A stretch of DNA of 20,731 bases from Clostridiales bacterium (GCA_004555705.1 SFHI01000018.1:1-20731); one strand, 5' to 3'; shown: positions 8,247 through 15,269, counted from the first letter of the stretch. Numbers and translations: made by a program. The notes: generated by a model not told the origin, from the sequence alone.

Positions 8247-8260
8247 TGTAAGTGCTTACA
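8247..8260. promoter_or_regulatory. Operator O1 for the leftward promoter
   Basis: The site TGTAAGTGCTTACA has two 6-bp half-sites in inverted order around a TG centre, the shape bound by LacI/GalR-family repressors. It lies about 14 bp downstream of the leftward -10 box, so a bound repressor would block initiation. It is identical over 14 bp to the operator at 8428-8441. Confidence 0.8.
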
Positions 8261-8274
8261 TTAATACCTTCTTA

Positions 8275-8303
8275 ATAATGCAATCATTTTTTGCATTTGT
8301 CAA
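8275..8303 (-). promoter_or_regulatory. Promoter of the leftward liv/LarA-like operon
   Basis: On the - strand: TTGACA (8298-8303), a 17-bp spacer and CATTAT (8275-8280). The -35 is perfect and the -10 matches four of six. Transcription would start near 8268 and give an approximately 100-nt leader before livK. Confidence 0.7.
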
Positions 8304-8389
8304 CAAGAATCTTTATTTTTTCATCAAATCGTTTATAATGTACAAACACGCCTCCACGTTTTTGTGATTTATGCCAGCAATTCCCACGC

Positions 8390-8418
8390 TTGACATTTTT
8401 CCCTAATATCAATATAAT
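8390..8418 (+). promoter_or_regulatory. Promoter of the URO-D-like/cupin/lacI operon
   Basis: TTGACA (8390-8395), a 17-bp spacer and TATAAT (8413-8418) form a perfect consensus sigma-A promoter. Such a strong promoter next to an operator fits tight repression in the absence of inducer. Confidence 0.85.
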
Positions 8419-8424
8419 CTAAAT

Positions 8425-8444
8425 AAATGTAAGTGCTTACATTT
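8425..8444. promoter_or_regulatory. Operator O2 for the rightward promoter
   Basis: A perfect inverted repeat of 9-bp half-sites, AAATGTAAG and CTTACATTT, sits around TG, with the same 14-bp core as O1. It begins 6 bp after the -10 box and covers the likely transcription start. The nearest LacI-family gene is the third gene of this same operon, so autoregulation is likely. The centre is TG rather than the CG of CcpA cre sites, which argues for a dedicated regulator. Confidence 0.85.
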
Positions 8445-8476
8445 TTGATAATACTAATGCAAAGGTGGTTATGGCA

Positions 8477-9580
8477 ATGGATTCAGTAACTTTAAACCGT
8501 TATTTCTCGGATTTGGAAAACCGGCTGGATGATGCCGAGGAACTGCGTGTGGAGCGCCAGTGGCTGGATTTTGCGGATCTCAAGCTGACGCATGGTGCGT
8601 TCCGGACCGGCAGAACCCCGAAGCCCTCCGCGATTGACTGGCCGAAAATGCTTGTCAACGACGCACTGGACGATGTTACAGACATGATCTACCAGCAACT
8701 CTGGTCTGTGAACCAGACGCTGGAGTCTGGCGGAGGTGAGATGCACAACATTCGTTCAAACTACGGAACAGGCATCATCCCATCGATGTTCGACGCGGAG
8801 ATCCACATCATGCCGCTGAGCACAGACACGCTGCCCGGCAGCAAACCTTTCCCGGACGGCAGCAAGGGAATCCGGAGGATGCTTGACCGCGGAAAAAACT
8901 GGGACTATTCGAAGGGCTTTGCCGGGAAGACCTTTGAGATGGCTGAAAAATTCCTGGAGCTGGCAAAGACCTATCCCAAGGTCAGCCGTTTTGTGCACTA
9001 TTATAATCCTGATTTACAGGGCCCGCTGGCCCTTTGCGAGGCGCTCTGGGGCTCCTCATTCTATGAGGATTTCTATGACGAGGATGCCATGGAGTCCCAT
9101 CTGCTGGAGGACGCGCTGGACTTCTTCACAGAATTGTATCTGGATTTTACGGACCGTTTTCATCGGCTTGCTCCTACCTTTGACGCGGAACACAGCGTGG
9201 AATGGGGCTGCCTGCACCGCGGCGGCACAATCATCCGGAACGACTCCGCCATGAATATATCCGGCGAGTTGTACAGGGAATACGTTATGCCCAGAGACCA
9301 GCGGATTATCTCCGCCGTGGGCGGAGGCATCCATTTCTGTGGGCGGGGCGATCACTACATCCAGTATGTCACCGCCATAGAAGGGCTCAGCTGCGTGAAC
9401 CTGTCCGAACCTCAGAGAAACAACATGGAGAAAATTTACTCCTATACTGTCGATCGTGACATTATCATCTTCGGTCTGCTGAAAAGCGAGGTGGACCGCG
9501 CCATCGCATCCGGGCGGGAACTGCGCGGCAGAGTGCATGCCGGTGCGTCCACCGCCGCGTGGTTGGGAAAACGCGATTGA
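8477..9580 (+). CDS. Uroporphyrinogen decarboxylase-like (URO-D fold) protein
   Basis: This 367-residue cytoplasmic protein belongs to the URO-D superfamily, which includes heme-pathway decarboxylases and the MtaA/MtbA-type cobamide methyltransferases. Recognisable parts are the substrate-pocket segment IIRNDSAMNISGELYREYVMP (here about residues 252-272) and GGGIHFCGRGDH with the H-x-C pair H286/C288, which binds zinc in the methyltransferases. Family function is either decarboxylation of a carboxylated ring compound or methyl transfer; the operon lacks heme genes and any corrinoid protein, so neither role is proven. Possible starts are GTG 8465, ATG 8471 and ATG 8477. I chose 8477 because AAAGGTGG lies 8 nt upstream of it. 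It is the first gene of the operon controlled by O2. An unusual substrate linked to the neighbouring transporter is likely. Confidence 0.8.
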   Translation: MDSVTLNRYFSDLENRLDDAEELRVERQWLDFADLKLTHGAFRTGRTPKPSAIDWPKMLVNDALDDVTDMIYQQLWSVNQTLESGGGEMHNIRSNYGTGIIPSMFDAEIHIMPLSTDTLPGSKPFPDGSKGIRRMLDRGKNWDYSKGFAGKTFEMAEKFLELAKTYPKVSRFVHYYNPDLQGPLALCEALWGSSFYEDFYDEDAMESHLLEDALDFFTELYLDFTDRFHRLAPTFDAEHSVEWGCLHRGGTIIRNDSAMNISGELYREYVMPRDQRIISAVGGGIHFCGRGDHYIQYVTAIEGLSCVNLSEPQRNNMEKIYSYTVDRDIIIFGLLKSEVDRAIASGRELRGRVHAGASTAAWLGKRD

Positions 9581-9604
9581 TTTTTTTATGATTTATGCTA
9601 TAAT
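9577..9604 (+). promoter_or_regulatory. Possible internal promoter before the cupin and lacI genes
   Basis: TTGATT (9577-9582), a 16-bp spacer and TATAAT (9599-9604), with an extended -10 TGC just before it. It overlaps the end of the previous gene and could give a basal supply of the regulator when the main promoter is repressed. No operator copy is seen beside it. Confidence 0.5.
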
Positions 9605-9625
9605 TTAGGAAAATGAGGATATACC

Positions 9626-9952
9626 ATGGAACAATATTCCGTTTATTCAGAGGATAAACTGATTCCTTCCCTTGGGCACGCTTCCTGCACTCTACTCAGT
9701 GTGGAGCAGGGGTGCGTCGGCGCGTGTGCCGCCGGAATCAGCGTATACTCTTCCCGGGAGTATTCACCTGTGCAGGAGCACCCATTCCAGGAAGGATTTT
9801 ATGTAATTGAAGGCTGCGGCTCCGCCAGGGTAGGAAACAACGCTTTCAAAATTACGGGAGGTACATGTTTTTTTGTGCCGAGTGGAACAGGCCACGCCAT
9901 ACGCTGCACCGGAGATAAGCCGGTGAAGGTTTTCTGGTTCCACTCCGCATAA
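9626..9952 (+). CDS. Small single-domain cupin protein
   Basis: This 108-residue protein has one cupin barrel. The first motif is degenerate (EHPFQEGFYVIEGCG, with H52 and E56), and the second is clear: GGTCFFVPSGTGHAIRC (P85, G87, H90). H52, E56 and H90 could still bind a metal. Stand-alone cupins of this size are often isomerases, sugar- or acid-binding proteins or accessory proteins, so no reaction can be assigned. GAGGATATACC precedes the ATG at 9626. It lies 45 bp after the URO-D-like gene and 16 bp before lacI, so it is part of the same unit. Confidence 0.8.
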   Translation: MEQYSVYSEDKLIPSLGHASCTLLSVEQGCVGACAAGISVYSSREYSPVQEHPFQEGFYVIEGCGSARVGNNAFKITGGTCFFVPSGTGHAIRCTGDKPVKVFWFHSA

Positions 9953-9968
9953 GTGAAAGGAACTGGTT

Positions 9969-10973
9969 ATGGCAGTTAACATCTACGAAGTGTCTGAGGC
10001 CGCCGGTGTTTCTATTGCGACAGTGTCGCGTGTTCTTAACAACAGTCCGAAGGTCAGCGAAAAGACAAAGCAGTCCGTTCTTTCGGTCATAGAATCTCTT
10101 GGATATACGCCAAATGCCTTTGCTCAGGGGCTTGGTCTGAAGAGCATGAAAACAGTGGGCATTCTCTGCGCCGATTCATCTGATACCTTTTTTGCCTCGC
10201 TGATCTATCATCTGGAGGAAGATCTTCGCCGAAACGGCTATAACTGCATTTTGTGCTGCAGCGGCCATGAGCTCGAACGAAAAAAAGCATCCGTCGCCTT
10301 CCTGCAAAGCAAACTGGTCGACGCACTGATTCTGCTTGGCTCCACATACATGGAGAAGAACGCAAAGGATACCGAGTATCTTCTTCGCACAGCAGAGCAG
10401 ATACCCATCATCTGTATCAATTCGCATTTGAAACATCATAATATTTTTTGTGTTGAAAACGACCCCTATGAATCGATTTACAAGGTTACGAAGCTGGCCC
10501 TGGATTCCGGGCGCAGAAAGCCCGTCTTCCTTTTCCGCAGGAACGATTTCTATTCCAGGGAAAAACAGCGTGGCTTTCTGACCGCCGCATCGGAATCCGG
10601 GATCCAAGACCCTCCGATTATCAAATGTCCCCAGAGCATTGCGGACGCTGCCGCGTTTCTTACCGGAACGATTACGGACTGTCCGGACGTCGTGATTGCC
10701 GCCCACGACGAGATGGCTGTCGCTTTTCTGAAATTCGCCAAACGCTCCGGTATTTCCGTCCCGGAGGACTGCATTCTGATCGGTCACGGAGACTTGCTTT
10801 TGGCGGAATGCTGTGAGCCGGAACTGACAACGGTTAACCTTCATATTCCGCAGCTTTCCAGCACTGCGGTGGCAGGCTTGATGCAGGTGCTGCAAGGGGG
10901 AACGCCCCCCCACTCCATTACGGTTGCCGGCGACCTCCATATCCGCAGCACAACCATCGGCTTTGAAGGCTAA
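9969..10973 (+). CDS. LacI/GalR-family transcriptional regulator
   Basis: This 334-residue protein has the N-terminal LacI helix-turn-helix NIYEVSEAAGVSIATVSRVL (4-23) and the hinge LGYTPNAFAQGL. A periplasmic-binding-like effector domain starts at KTVGILCADSSDTFF and continues to the C-terminus (SITVAGDLHIRSTTIG). Proteins of this family bind short inverted repeats as dimers and let go on binding a small ligand. The two identical palindromes at 8247-8260 and 8428-8441 are the obvious targets, so it likely represses both the transporter/LarA-like arm and its own operon. AAAGGAACTGG precedes the ATG. The effector is probably the transported compound or a product of it. The gene ends the operon, before a strong terminator. 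Confidence 0.92.
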   Translation: MAVNIYEVSEAAGVSIATVSRVLNNSPKVSEKTKQSVLSVIESLGYTPNAFAQGLGLKSMKTVGILCADSSDTFFASLIYHLEEDLRRNGYNCILCCSGHELERKKASVAFLQSKLVDALILLGSTYMEKNAKDTEYLLRTAEQIPIICINSHLKHHNIFCVENDPYESIYKVTKLALDSGRRKPVFLFRRNDFYSREKQRGFLTAASESGIQDPPIIKCPQSIADAAAFLTGTITDCPDVVIAAHDEMAVAFLKFAKRSGISVPEDCILIGHGDLLLAECCEPELTTVNLHIPQLSSTAVAGLMQVLQGGTPPHSITVAGDLHIRSTTIGFEG

Positions 10974-11010
10974 GAAATCTCTGCCCACCGCTGAATAACC
11001 GCACAAAATC

Positions 11011-11060
11011 GGCACGCACACAGCCGGGAACCCTCCCGGGCACGTATGCGTGCCGTTTTT
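11011..11060 (+). terminator. Rho-independent terminator after the LacI-family gene
   Basis: An 8-bp outer stem (GGCACGCA and TGCGTGCC) encloses a second CCGGGA/TCCCGG stem and is followed by GTTTTTA. It begins 37 bp after the lacI-type stop. Confidence 0.88.
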
Positions 11061-11138
11061 ATTCCGAATCAGCGGAAAGAGCCAGTTTTTAAGATGGTGT
11101 CTGCCCGAGCAAACCGCAGGGAGGCGGCCTTTTTCATT

Positions 11139-11693
11139 TTACCAGCTTACGGGGATACCCAGCACACCGAACAGCAGGAGGCCCAGTCCCGCGCTGAGGA
11201 GGATGACCACCGGGATGCTGACCTTGCATTTGACCACAAGCACCAGGTCCAGCAGTCCAATGCCCATGGCGGCATAATGGGGCGTTCCCTGCTTCAGATA
11301 GGTGCTTCCCGCCAAATTCACGAGAACCGCCAGCACCATGCCCAGGCAGGCGGGCCGAACCCCCACCAGAATGCGCTGCATGATCCGGCTCTCCCGGAAC
11401 CGGTTGAAGAAGGCGGCCGCCACCGCGCACAATGTCAGGGCCGGGGTCAAAGCCCCCAGGTTGGCGGCAATGGCCCCGGGAATCCCGGCGGCCTGCATTC
11501 CCGCGAAGGTGGCGCAGTTCAGGCCCAGGGGCCCGGGGGTCATCTCCGCGATGGCCACGATGTCCGTCACCTGCTCAGCGGTCATCCAGCCGTGGCTGAG
11601 CACCTGGTCGGAAATCTGGGGGATCATGGACAGTCCTCCGAAGCTGGAAAACCCGATGAGCAGAAAACTCCAGAACAGCTCAAGCAGCACCAT
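11139..11693 (-). CDS. Chromate transporter family protein, half-length (second of pair)
   Basis: This membrane protein of 184 residues has one CHR domain: FSSFGGLSMIPQI near the N-terminus, then AEMTPGPLGLNCATFAGMQ and several hydrophobic helices. Half-length CHR proteins occur as adjacent pairs that together replace the single long ChrA of proteobacteria. The start at 11693 overlaps the end of its partner by 14 bp, and the two are presumably translated together. CHR proteins are known for chromate efflux, but anaerobic gut bacteria commonly carry them with no tested substrate, so the ion transported is open. No clear terminator was seen after it. Confidence 0.85.
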   Translation of the reverse strand: MVLLELFWSFLLIGFSSFGGLSMIPQISDQVLSHGWMTAEQVTDIVAIAEMTPGPLGLNCATFAGMQAAGIPGAIAANLGALTPALTLCAVAAAFFNRFRESRIMQRILVGVRPACLGMVLAVLVNLAGSTYLKQGTPHYAAMGIGLLDLVLVVKCKVSIPVVILLSAGLGLLLFGVLGIPVSW

Positions 11694-12285
11694 GACCGCC
11701 CGCCCCCTTCCGCTCATAGTACTCCCCGATGAGCAGCCCCGCCGCGACGCCCATGAGCACCAGGTACACGGCACTGACCTGGAAGAAGGTATACAGCGCG
11801 AAGCTGGCCGCCGCCACCAGAACGCAGGGGCTGTATTTGATACTGCCCTTTACCATGCCCAGTGCCGCCCCGGCGATGATGGGCACCACGGCGGCCTGCA
11901 TTCCCTCCATGGCGGCCATCACCCAATAGCTGCTGCGGAACGCGTTATAGAAAAAGCTGATGCCGATCAGGATCACCATGGGCGGAACCACCATGCCGAA
12001 CACACAGACCAGTCCCCCCAGCAGCCCCGCCATCCGGTAGCCGTAGAGCATGGCCACATTGGCGATCATGACACCGGGCAGGCTCTTGGCCACGCTGGTC
12101 AGGTCCAGCAGTTCTTCGTCGGTAATTACCTTCTGCTTCTCCACATACAGCTGCCGCATCTGGGCGATGATGCTCCAGCCCCCGCCGAAGGTAAAGCACC
12201 CAAACCGGATAAAATCCAGCAGCAGCCTTCCATATTTTCCCACCTTGCTCGTATAACCCACCTCTGTCACATAAATGTTCAACAC
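11680..12285 (-). CDS. Chromate transporter family protein, half-length (first of pair)
   Basis: This CHR-domain membrane protein of up to 201 residues has the expected FGCFTFGGGWSIIAQM (about 29-44), then TSVAKSLPGVMIANVAMLYGYR with the conserved PG, and hydrophobic helices to the C-terminus. The start is uncertain. The frame opens with GTG at 12285 and no good ribosome site; a GTG at 12243 (before GKYGRLLLDFIRFG) would give a length closer to usual relatives. The upstream edge lies against an AATTGAC-type repeat element at 12316-12481, which may have replaced the original promoter. Confidence 0.83.
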   Translation of the reverse strand: MLNIYVTEVGYTSKVGKYGRLLLDFIRFGCFTFGGGWSIIAQMRQLYVEKQKVITDEELLDLTSVAKSLPGVMIANVAMLYGYRMAGLLGGLVCVFGMVVPPMVILIGISFFYNAFRSSYWVMAAMEGMQAAVVPIIAGAALGMVKGSIKYSPCVLVAAASFALYTFFQVSAVYLVLMGVAAGLLIGEYYERKGAGGHGAA

Positions 12286-12315
12286 ACGTTAATTGTTACT
12301 TGAACGGCTTCGCCG

Positions 12316-12481
12316 AATTGACAATTGACAATTGACAGTTGACAATTATTGTGTCCCTACGGGACGATTATGAAATAAAACGCCTTGTTTTTTGAACACT
12401 GGAATTAAATTTTTATTCCGAAGGGATTCCTTAATTGTCAATTGTCAATTGTTAATTGTCAATTTTAAACAACAGTTTATC
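12316..12481. repeat. Inverted-repeat element with AATTGAC heptads
   Basis: Four tandem 7-bp units (AATTGAC three times, then AGTTGAC; 12316-12343) face four inverted units (AATTGTC or AATTGTT; 12433-12460), about 90 bp apart, so the whole could fold as a long hairpin. The middle contains a small GTCCC-TAC-GGGAC stem. The right side continues into AAACAACAGTTTATC (about 12467-12481), a variant of the end motif of the other repeats in this window. It fills the gap between citXG and the chromate-transporter pair and contains no gene. Confidence 0.8.
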
Positions 12482-12492
12482 CCTCCGCCGGT

Positions 12493-13839
12493 TCAGGCGG
12501 GGAGCCTGTTTCCGAACAGGTCCTGAAGGAAATAAACCGCCGCCAGCAGATCGGCGCAGCCGCCGGGGGACAGATTCCGCGAGATAAACCAGTCGTCCAG
12601 GGTCTCGATTTCCCCGCGGGAGGGACGGGGAGAACGTTCCAGCAGGGCGGAGGCCTTCTCCCGGGCCTCCCGGGCGCCCTCGGGGCCCCCCCGGGAAAGC
12701 AAGTTCGTGTCCTCCACCCGGGCAATCAGATGCAGCAGCGTCAACGCTCCCGCATCGTTCCGGTCCAGTCCCTCCGACAGACACTTTCGAAATACCGGCA
12801 GACCCACCTGCCGAACCGAGGGAAGCCCCCGGGAAACCTCTCCCCGGATGCCCCGAACGCCCCGGCTGGCATAGAGCCGCTGACCCACGGTGTCCCCGCC
12901 CCGGCGCAGGTCCTCCTCCATGGCCCGGGCCGTCATGGCAGACACCTCCCGGAACAGCGCTTCCTCATGCCAGACGCCCTCCGGTGTCCACAGCCGCCCC
13001 GCCGCGCCGCAGAGCAGGCCCATGGTGAACACCGCGCCCTTGTGGGTATTGACCCCCCGGGTGGCACGGAGCATGACCTCCTCCGCCCGGAGCCCCGCCG
13101 CCCGGAGCAGACGGAAGGTCTCCTCCGGGGCAGCATCCCGGGTTTCCTGCCCGATTTGCGCGCATTCCTGAAAATAGGGAGCCAGAGCCGAGGCGCTGGC
13201 AGAAAAGGTAAAAATATCCATGTCCCGATGGCTTCCGCTGTTGCGCCGGTCCACCAGCCCGGGCTTGGGGGTGGTCAGCACCTCGTCCAGCAGCCCTTTC
13301 ACCGCCAGCGCGGCAACGTACCGGGCATCCTCCCGGGCAAAATGCTCCGTGAGAATCCGCCGGGCGGCATTCTGAAGCTCCGGGACGGTATGGGTTCTCC
13401 GGGAGGCGCAGCCCCGGCCCGATGCCCCGCAGACAATGCAGTTGCGGGCCTTGCCTCCCACCGGCTCTCTGTCCAGCTTCACGCCCCGGGAATCCAGCAC
13501 ATCCATGTCGAAGAGCCGCCCCAGAGGCGTTTCATCCTCGATGGCCGTGCAGATTTTCTTCAGCTCCACGCTGTCCATGTCCACCGCCAGCAGGGCTTCG
13601 CAGCCGGTAACCGCTTCCCTGCGGCGCGCGTCCAGCACCTTTCCCTTTGGCAGGCGGTGCCGCAGGGTATTCCAGCCCGCCTCAAATCCCCGACGGATCA
13701 GGGGAGAATCCTTCACCGGGCCGGGGATGTTCATGGTAAAGCAGACAATGGGCCGGGCATACTGCTCCAGCAGAAGCTGCTGGGCCTGGGCCCGGGCCTC
13801 CCGGGCGTCCAGCATCTGGGCAAGGGTCACTTCCTGCAT
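12493..13839 (-). CDS. citXG: Fused CitX-CitG: citrate lyase prosthetic-group enzymes
   Basis: This 448-residue protein joins two enzymes. Residues 1 to about 165 are CitX, which transfers the phosphoribosyl-dephospho-CoA group to the CitD acyl carrier protein (MNIPGPVK 36-43, GRLFDMDV 107-114, RNCIVCG and GCASRRTH 132-150). Residues about 170-448 are CitG, which makes 2'-(5''-triphosphoribosyl)-3'-dephospho-CoA from ATP and dephospho-CoA (TPKPGLVDRRNSGSHRDMD 190-208, GVNTHKGAVF 262-271, ARVEDTN 373-379, NLSPGGCADLL 422-432). Such fusions are known in other citrate fermenters. GGAGGAGAAAAACG precedes the ATG. It follows citDEF on the same strand but is separated from it by repeats and a broken transporter, so whether it is still co-transcribed with them is unclear. 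Confidence 0.93.
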   Translation of the reverse strand: MQEVTLAQMLDAREARAQAQQLLLEQYARPIVCFTMNIPGPVKDSPLIRRGFEAGWNTLRHRLPKGKVLDARRREAVTGCEALLAVDMDSVELKKICTAIEDETPLGRLFDMDVLDSRGVKLDREPVGGKARNCIVCGASGRGCASRRTHTVPELQNAARRILTEHFAREDARYVAALAVKGLLDEVLTTPKPGLVDRRNSGSHRDMDIFTFSASASALAPYFQECAQIGQETRDAAPEETFRLLRAAGLRAEEVMLRATRGVNTHKGAVFTMGLLCGAAGRLWTPEGVWHEEALFREVSAMTARAMEEDLRRGGDTVGQRLYASRGVRGIRGEVSRGLPSVRQVGLPVFRKCLSEGLDRNDAGALTLLHLIARVEDTNLLSRGGPEGAREAREKASALLERSPRPSRGEIETLDDWFISRNLSPGGCADLLAAVYFLQDLFGNRLPA

Positions 13840-13939
13840 CGTTTTTCTCCTCCATCCTGGATTCCGTTCCGGGAACTTTCCGCCTAAGGGATTCCCCTCC
13901 GGTCAAAGCGCAGCGGCTTCTCAGCCAGTACAGCATAGG

Positions 13940-14153
13940 GAAATTGTTGTTTACAGCACTTAAATAGAACTGTCATTGCGAACCAGTCCGCAGACTGGTG
14001 TGGCAATCCCCCAACTGTTCAGGACGGTTCGTTAGGGCGTTTGTTAATTATTCATACATTTCCCCTCTAACCGGGGGATTGCCACGCCAGTGTGCGCACT
14101 GGCTCGCAATGACAGCAAATTTTTGCGTGTGCACGCGTAAACAACAATTTATC
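13940..14153. repeat. Complete R1 inverted-repeat element (copy B)
   Basis: Ends AAATTGTTGTTTAC (13941-13954) and GTAAACAACAATTTATC (14137-14153) are inverted copies. Inside are two stem-loops of the R1 type in opposite orientation (13975-14007 and 14078-14110), each with ATTGC/GCAAT outer arms and a CCAGT/ACTGG inner stem. Between them is a spacer of about 70 bp. No coding sequence is present. The layout suggests a MITE-like or REP/BIME-like unit. It separates citXG from the citrate transporter remnant. Confidence 0.85.
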
Positions 14154-14213
14154 GCTCCGTACTTGTTTTCCTCCAGTATACCACATTCCCCCATAAAAGC
14201 GCAAGAGGCGCCG

Positions 14214-14245
14214 AGTCCCCGGCCCCACAATGGGAACCGGGGACT
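14214..14245 (-). terminator. Possible hairpin terminator after the citrate transporter remnant
   Basis: AGTCCCCGG and CCGGGGACT form a 9-bp stem with an extra CCCA/TGGG pairing in the loop, 23 bp past the remnant's stop. No T-run follows on the - strand, so termination is uncertain. Confidence 0.45.
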
Positions 14246-14268
14246 GTGAAATGGAGGAACGGGCTCAT

Positions 14269-14835
14269 TTACAGGGGCATGACGCCCAACACAATGGCGA
14301 AGATCATGCAGGCGATGGAGAATACCCACACCCACAGGAAGCTGGACTTGATGTGGTCCTTGATGTCCACATCCGCCAGGCCCGTGCCAAGCAGCGTGGC
14401 GGGCACCATGGGGCTGATGAAGGTGGCGCAGTTGCGGCAGACCACCATGGCCACGGCAATGGGCAGGGCGGCAACGCCGAAGCCCTCGCCGATGGCGATG
14501 ATGACGGGGAGCATCCCGTAGAAGTAGGAGTCAGTGTCAAAGGCCAGGGCCAGGGGCACGGACAGCAGGCCAATGACCAGGGGCAGGTGCTGACCGATGG
14601 CGGCGGGCAGAATCGCGGTGATAAGACCGGCCAGGCAGCGCACAACACTGGGAACGTCCGTGGCGGCGGTGCTCTTGGCGGAGGCGGCCACCAGGCCGAT
14701 GATGTTGCCGGCGTCGTCCAGCTTGTAGTTGAAGCTGGTGGTCAGCACGCCCATGAGGACGGCAGCGCCCATCAGGGTGGAGCACATCATCAGCGCGGGA
14801 CCGGCGTGGAGGTTGATGATCTTCTTGTTTCTCAT
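14269..14835 (-). pseudogene. CitMHS-family citrate transporter, 5'-truncated
   Basis: The frame from the ATG at 14835 gives about 188 residues. They match only the C-terminal part of CitMHS citrate-metal/proton symporters, which are normally about 430 residues. Family-like parts are KIINLHAGPALMMCSTLMGA, then FDTDSYFYGMLPVIIAIGEG, then FISPMVPATLLGTGLADVDI. Recognisable similarity begins right after the start. Upstream lies a GC-rich inverted repeat (14854-14925), and no ribosome site is seen (AAAAATT before the ATG). About the first 250 residues, including half the membrane helices, are gone. The open frame extends to 14892, but those extra residues look random. Its place between citF and citXG fits a former citrate importer for this operon. 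Confidence 0.85.
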
Positions 14836-14853
14836 AATTTTTGGTGTTTTTGT

Positions 14854-14925
14854 GGATAAAAAGCGGCCGGGGTGACAAAAATTGAAATCCAAAATTTAGA
14901 TTTATAACCCGGCCGCCCTTTATCC
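14854..14925 (-). terminator. Long inverted repeat at the citrate transporter breakpoint
   Basis: On the - strand, GGATAAAGGGCGGCCGGG pairs with CCCGGCCGCTTTTTATCC across an AT-rich loop of about 35 bases, with T-run TTTTT in the right arm. It could terminate transcription coming from citF, or be a small inserted element. A second stem, CCGGCCC/GGGCCGG, lies at 14927-14943. The remnant transporter begins within 20 bp of it. Confidence 0.55.
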
Positions 14926-15000
14926 TCCGGCCCACCGGGCCGGTTATTTCCTCCGGGATATCCCCCGGTTCAGGATGAAGGGAGCAGCGAAAAGGGACGG

Positions 15001-15269
15001 TAAATTGTTGTTTGAAGTATTGCAACGCGGAGCGCCTTGGCTTCCCCCGGGGGGGAAGCTGTCAGGCGAAGCCTGACTGATGAGGATCGGCGAAATCTGT
15101 TTTCTTCCCATGCAGTCCGGAAAAACGCAGCATATTTGGACTTATTCCGAACAATTTGAGTTCATATGGCAACGAAGCTGTCGCCGTTCCTCATCCGCCC
15201 CTCCGGGGCACCTTCCCCCCGGGGGAAGGTATTTCCGCAAACACTCAGTCTTTCAAACAACAATTTATC
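15001..15269. repeat. Inverted-repeat element with R2 core (copy C)
   Basis: The ends TAAATTGTTGTTTGAA (15001-15016) and TTCAAACAACAATTTATC (15252-15269) are inverted copies. Inside, the core differs from copy B: a left arm with CTTCCCCCGGGGGGGAAG and GTCAGGC/GCCTGAC stems (15036-15085) and a right arm with CCTCATCCGCCCCTCCGGGG and CCTTCCCCCCGGGGGAAGG (15189-15229). The roughly 100 bp between them has no believable gene. It starts 24 bp after the citF stop and lies between citF and the transporter remnant. Confidence 0.8.

Noticed and set aside
6831..8264. Open frame of 477 codons on the + strand
   Set aside because: It lies opposite the clear livK lipoprotein gene and shows no domain.
8247..8441. 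The palindromes as CcpA cre sites
   Set aside because: The centre is TG, not the CG of cre, both copies are identical, and a dedicated LacI-type gene is next to them. CcpA binding is not excluded but is less likely.
12316..12460. CRISPR-like array from the AATTGAC units
   Set aside because: Units are 7 bp, contiguous and in two opposed blocks with no spacers.
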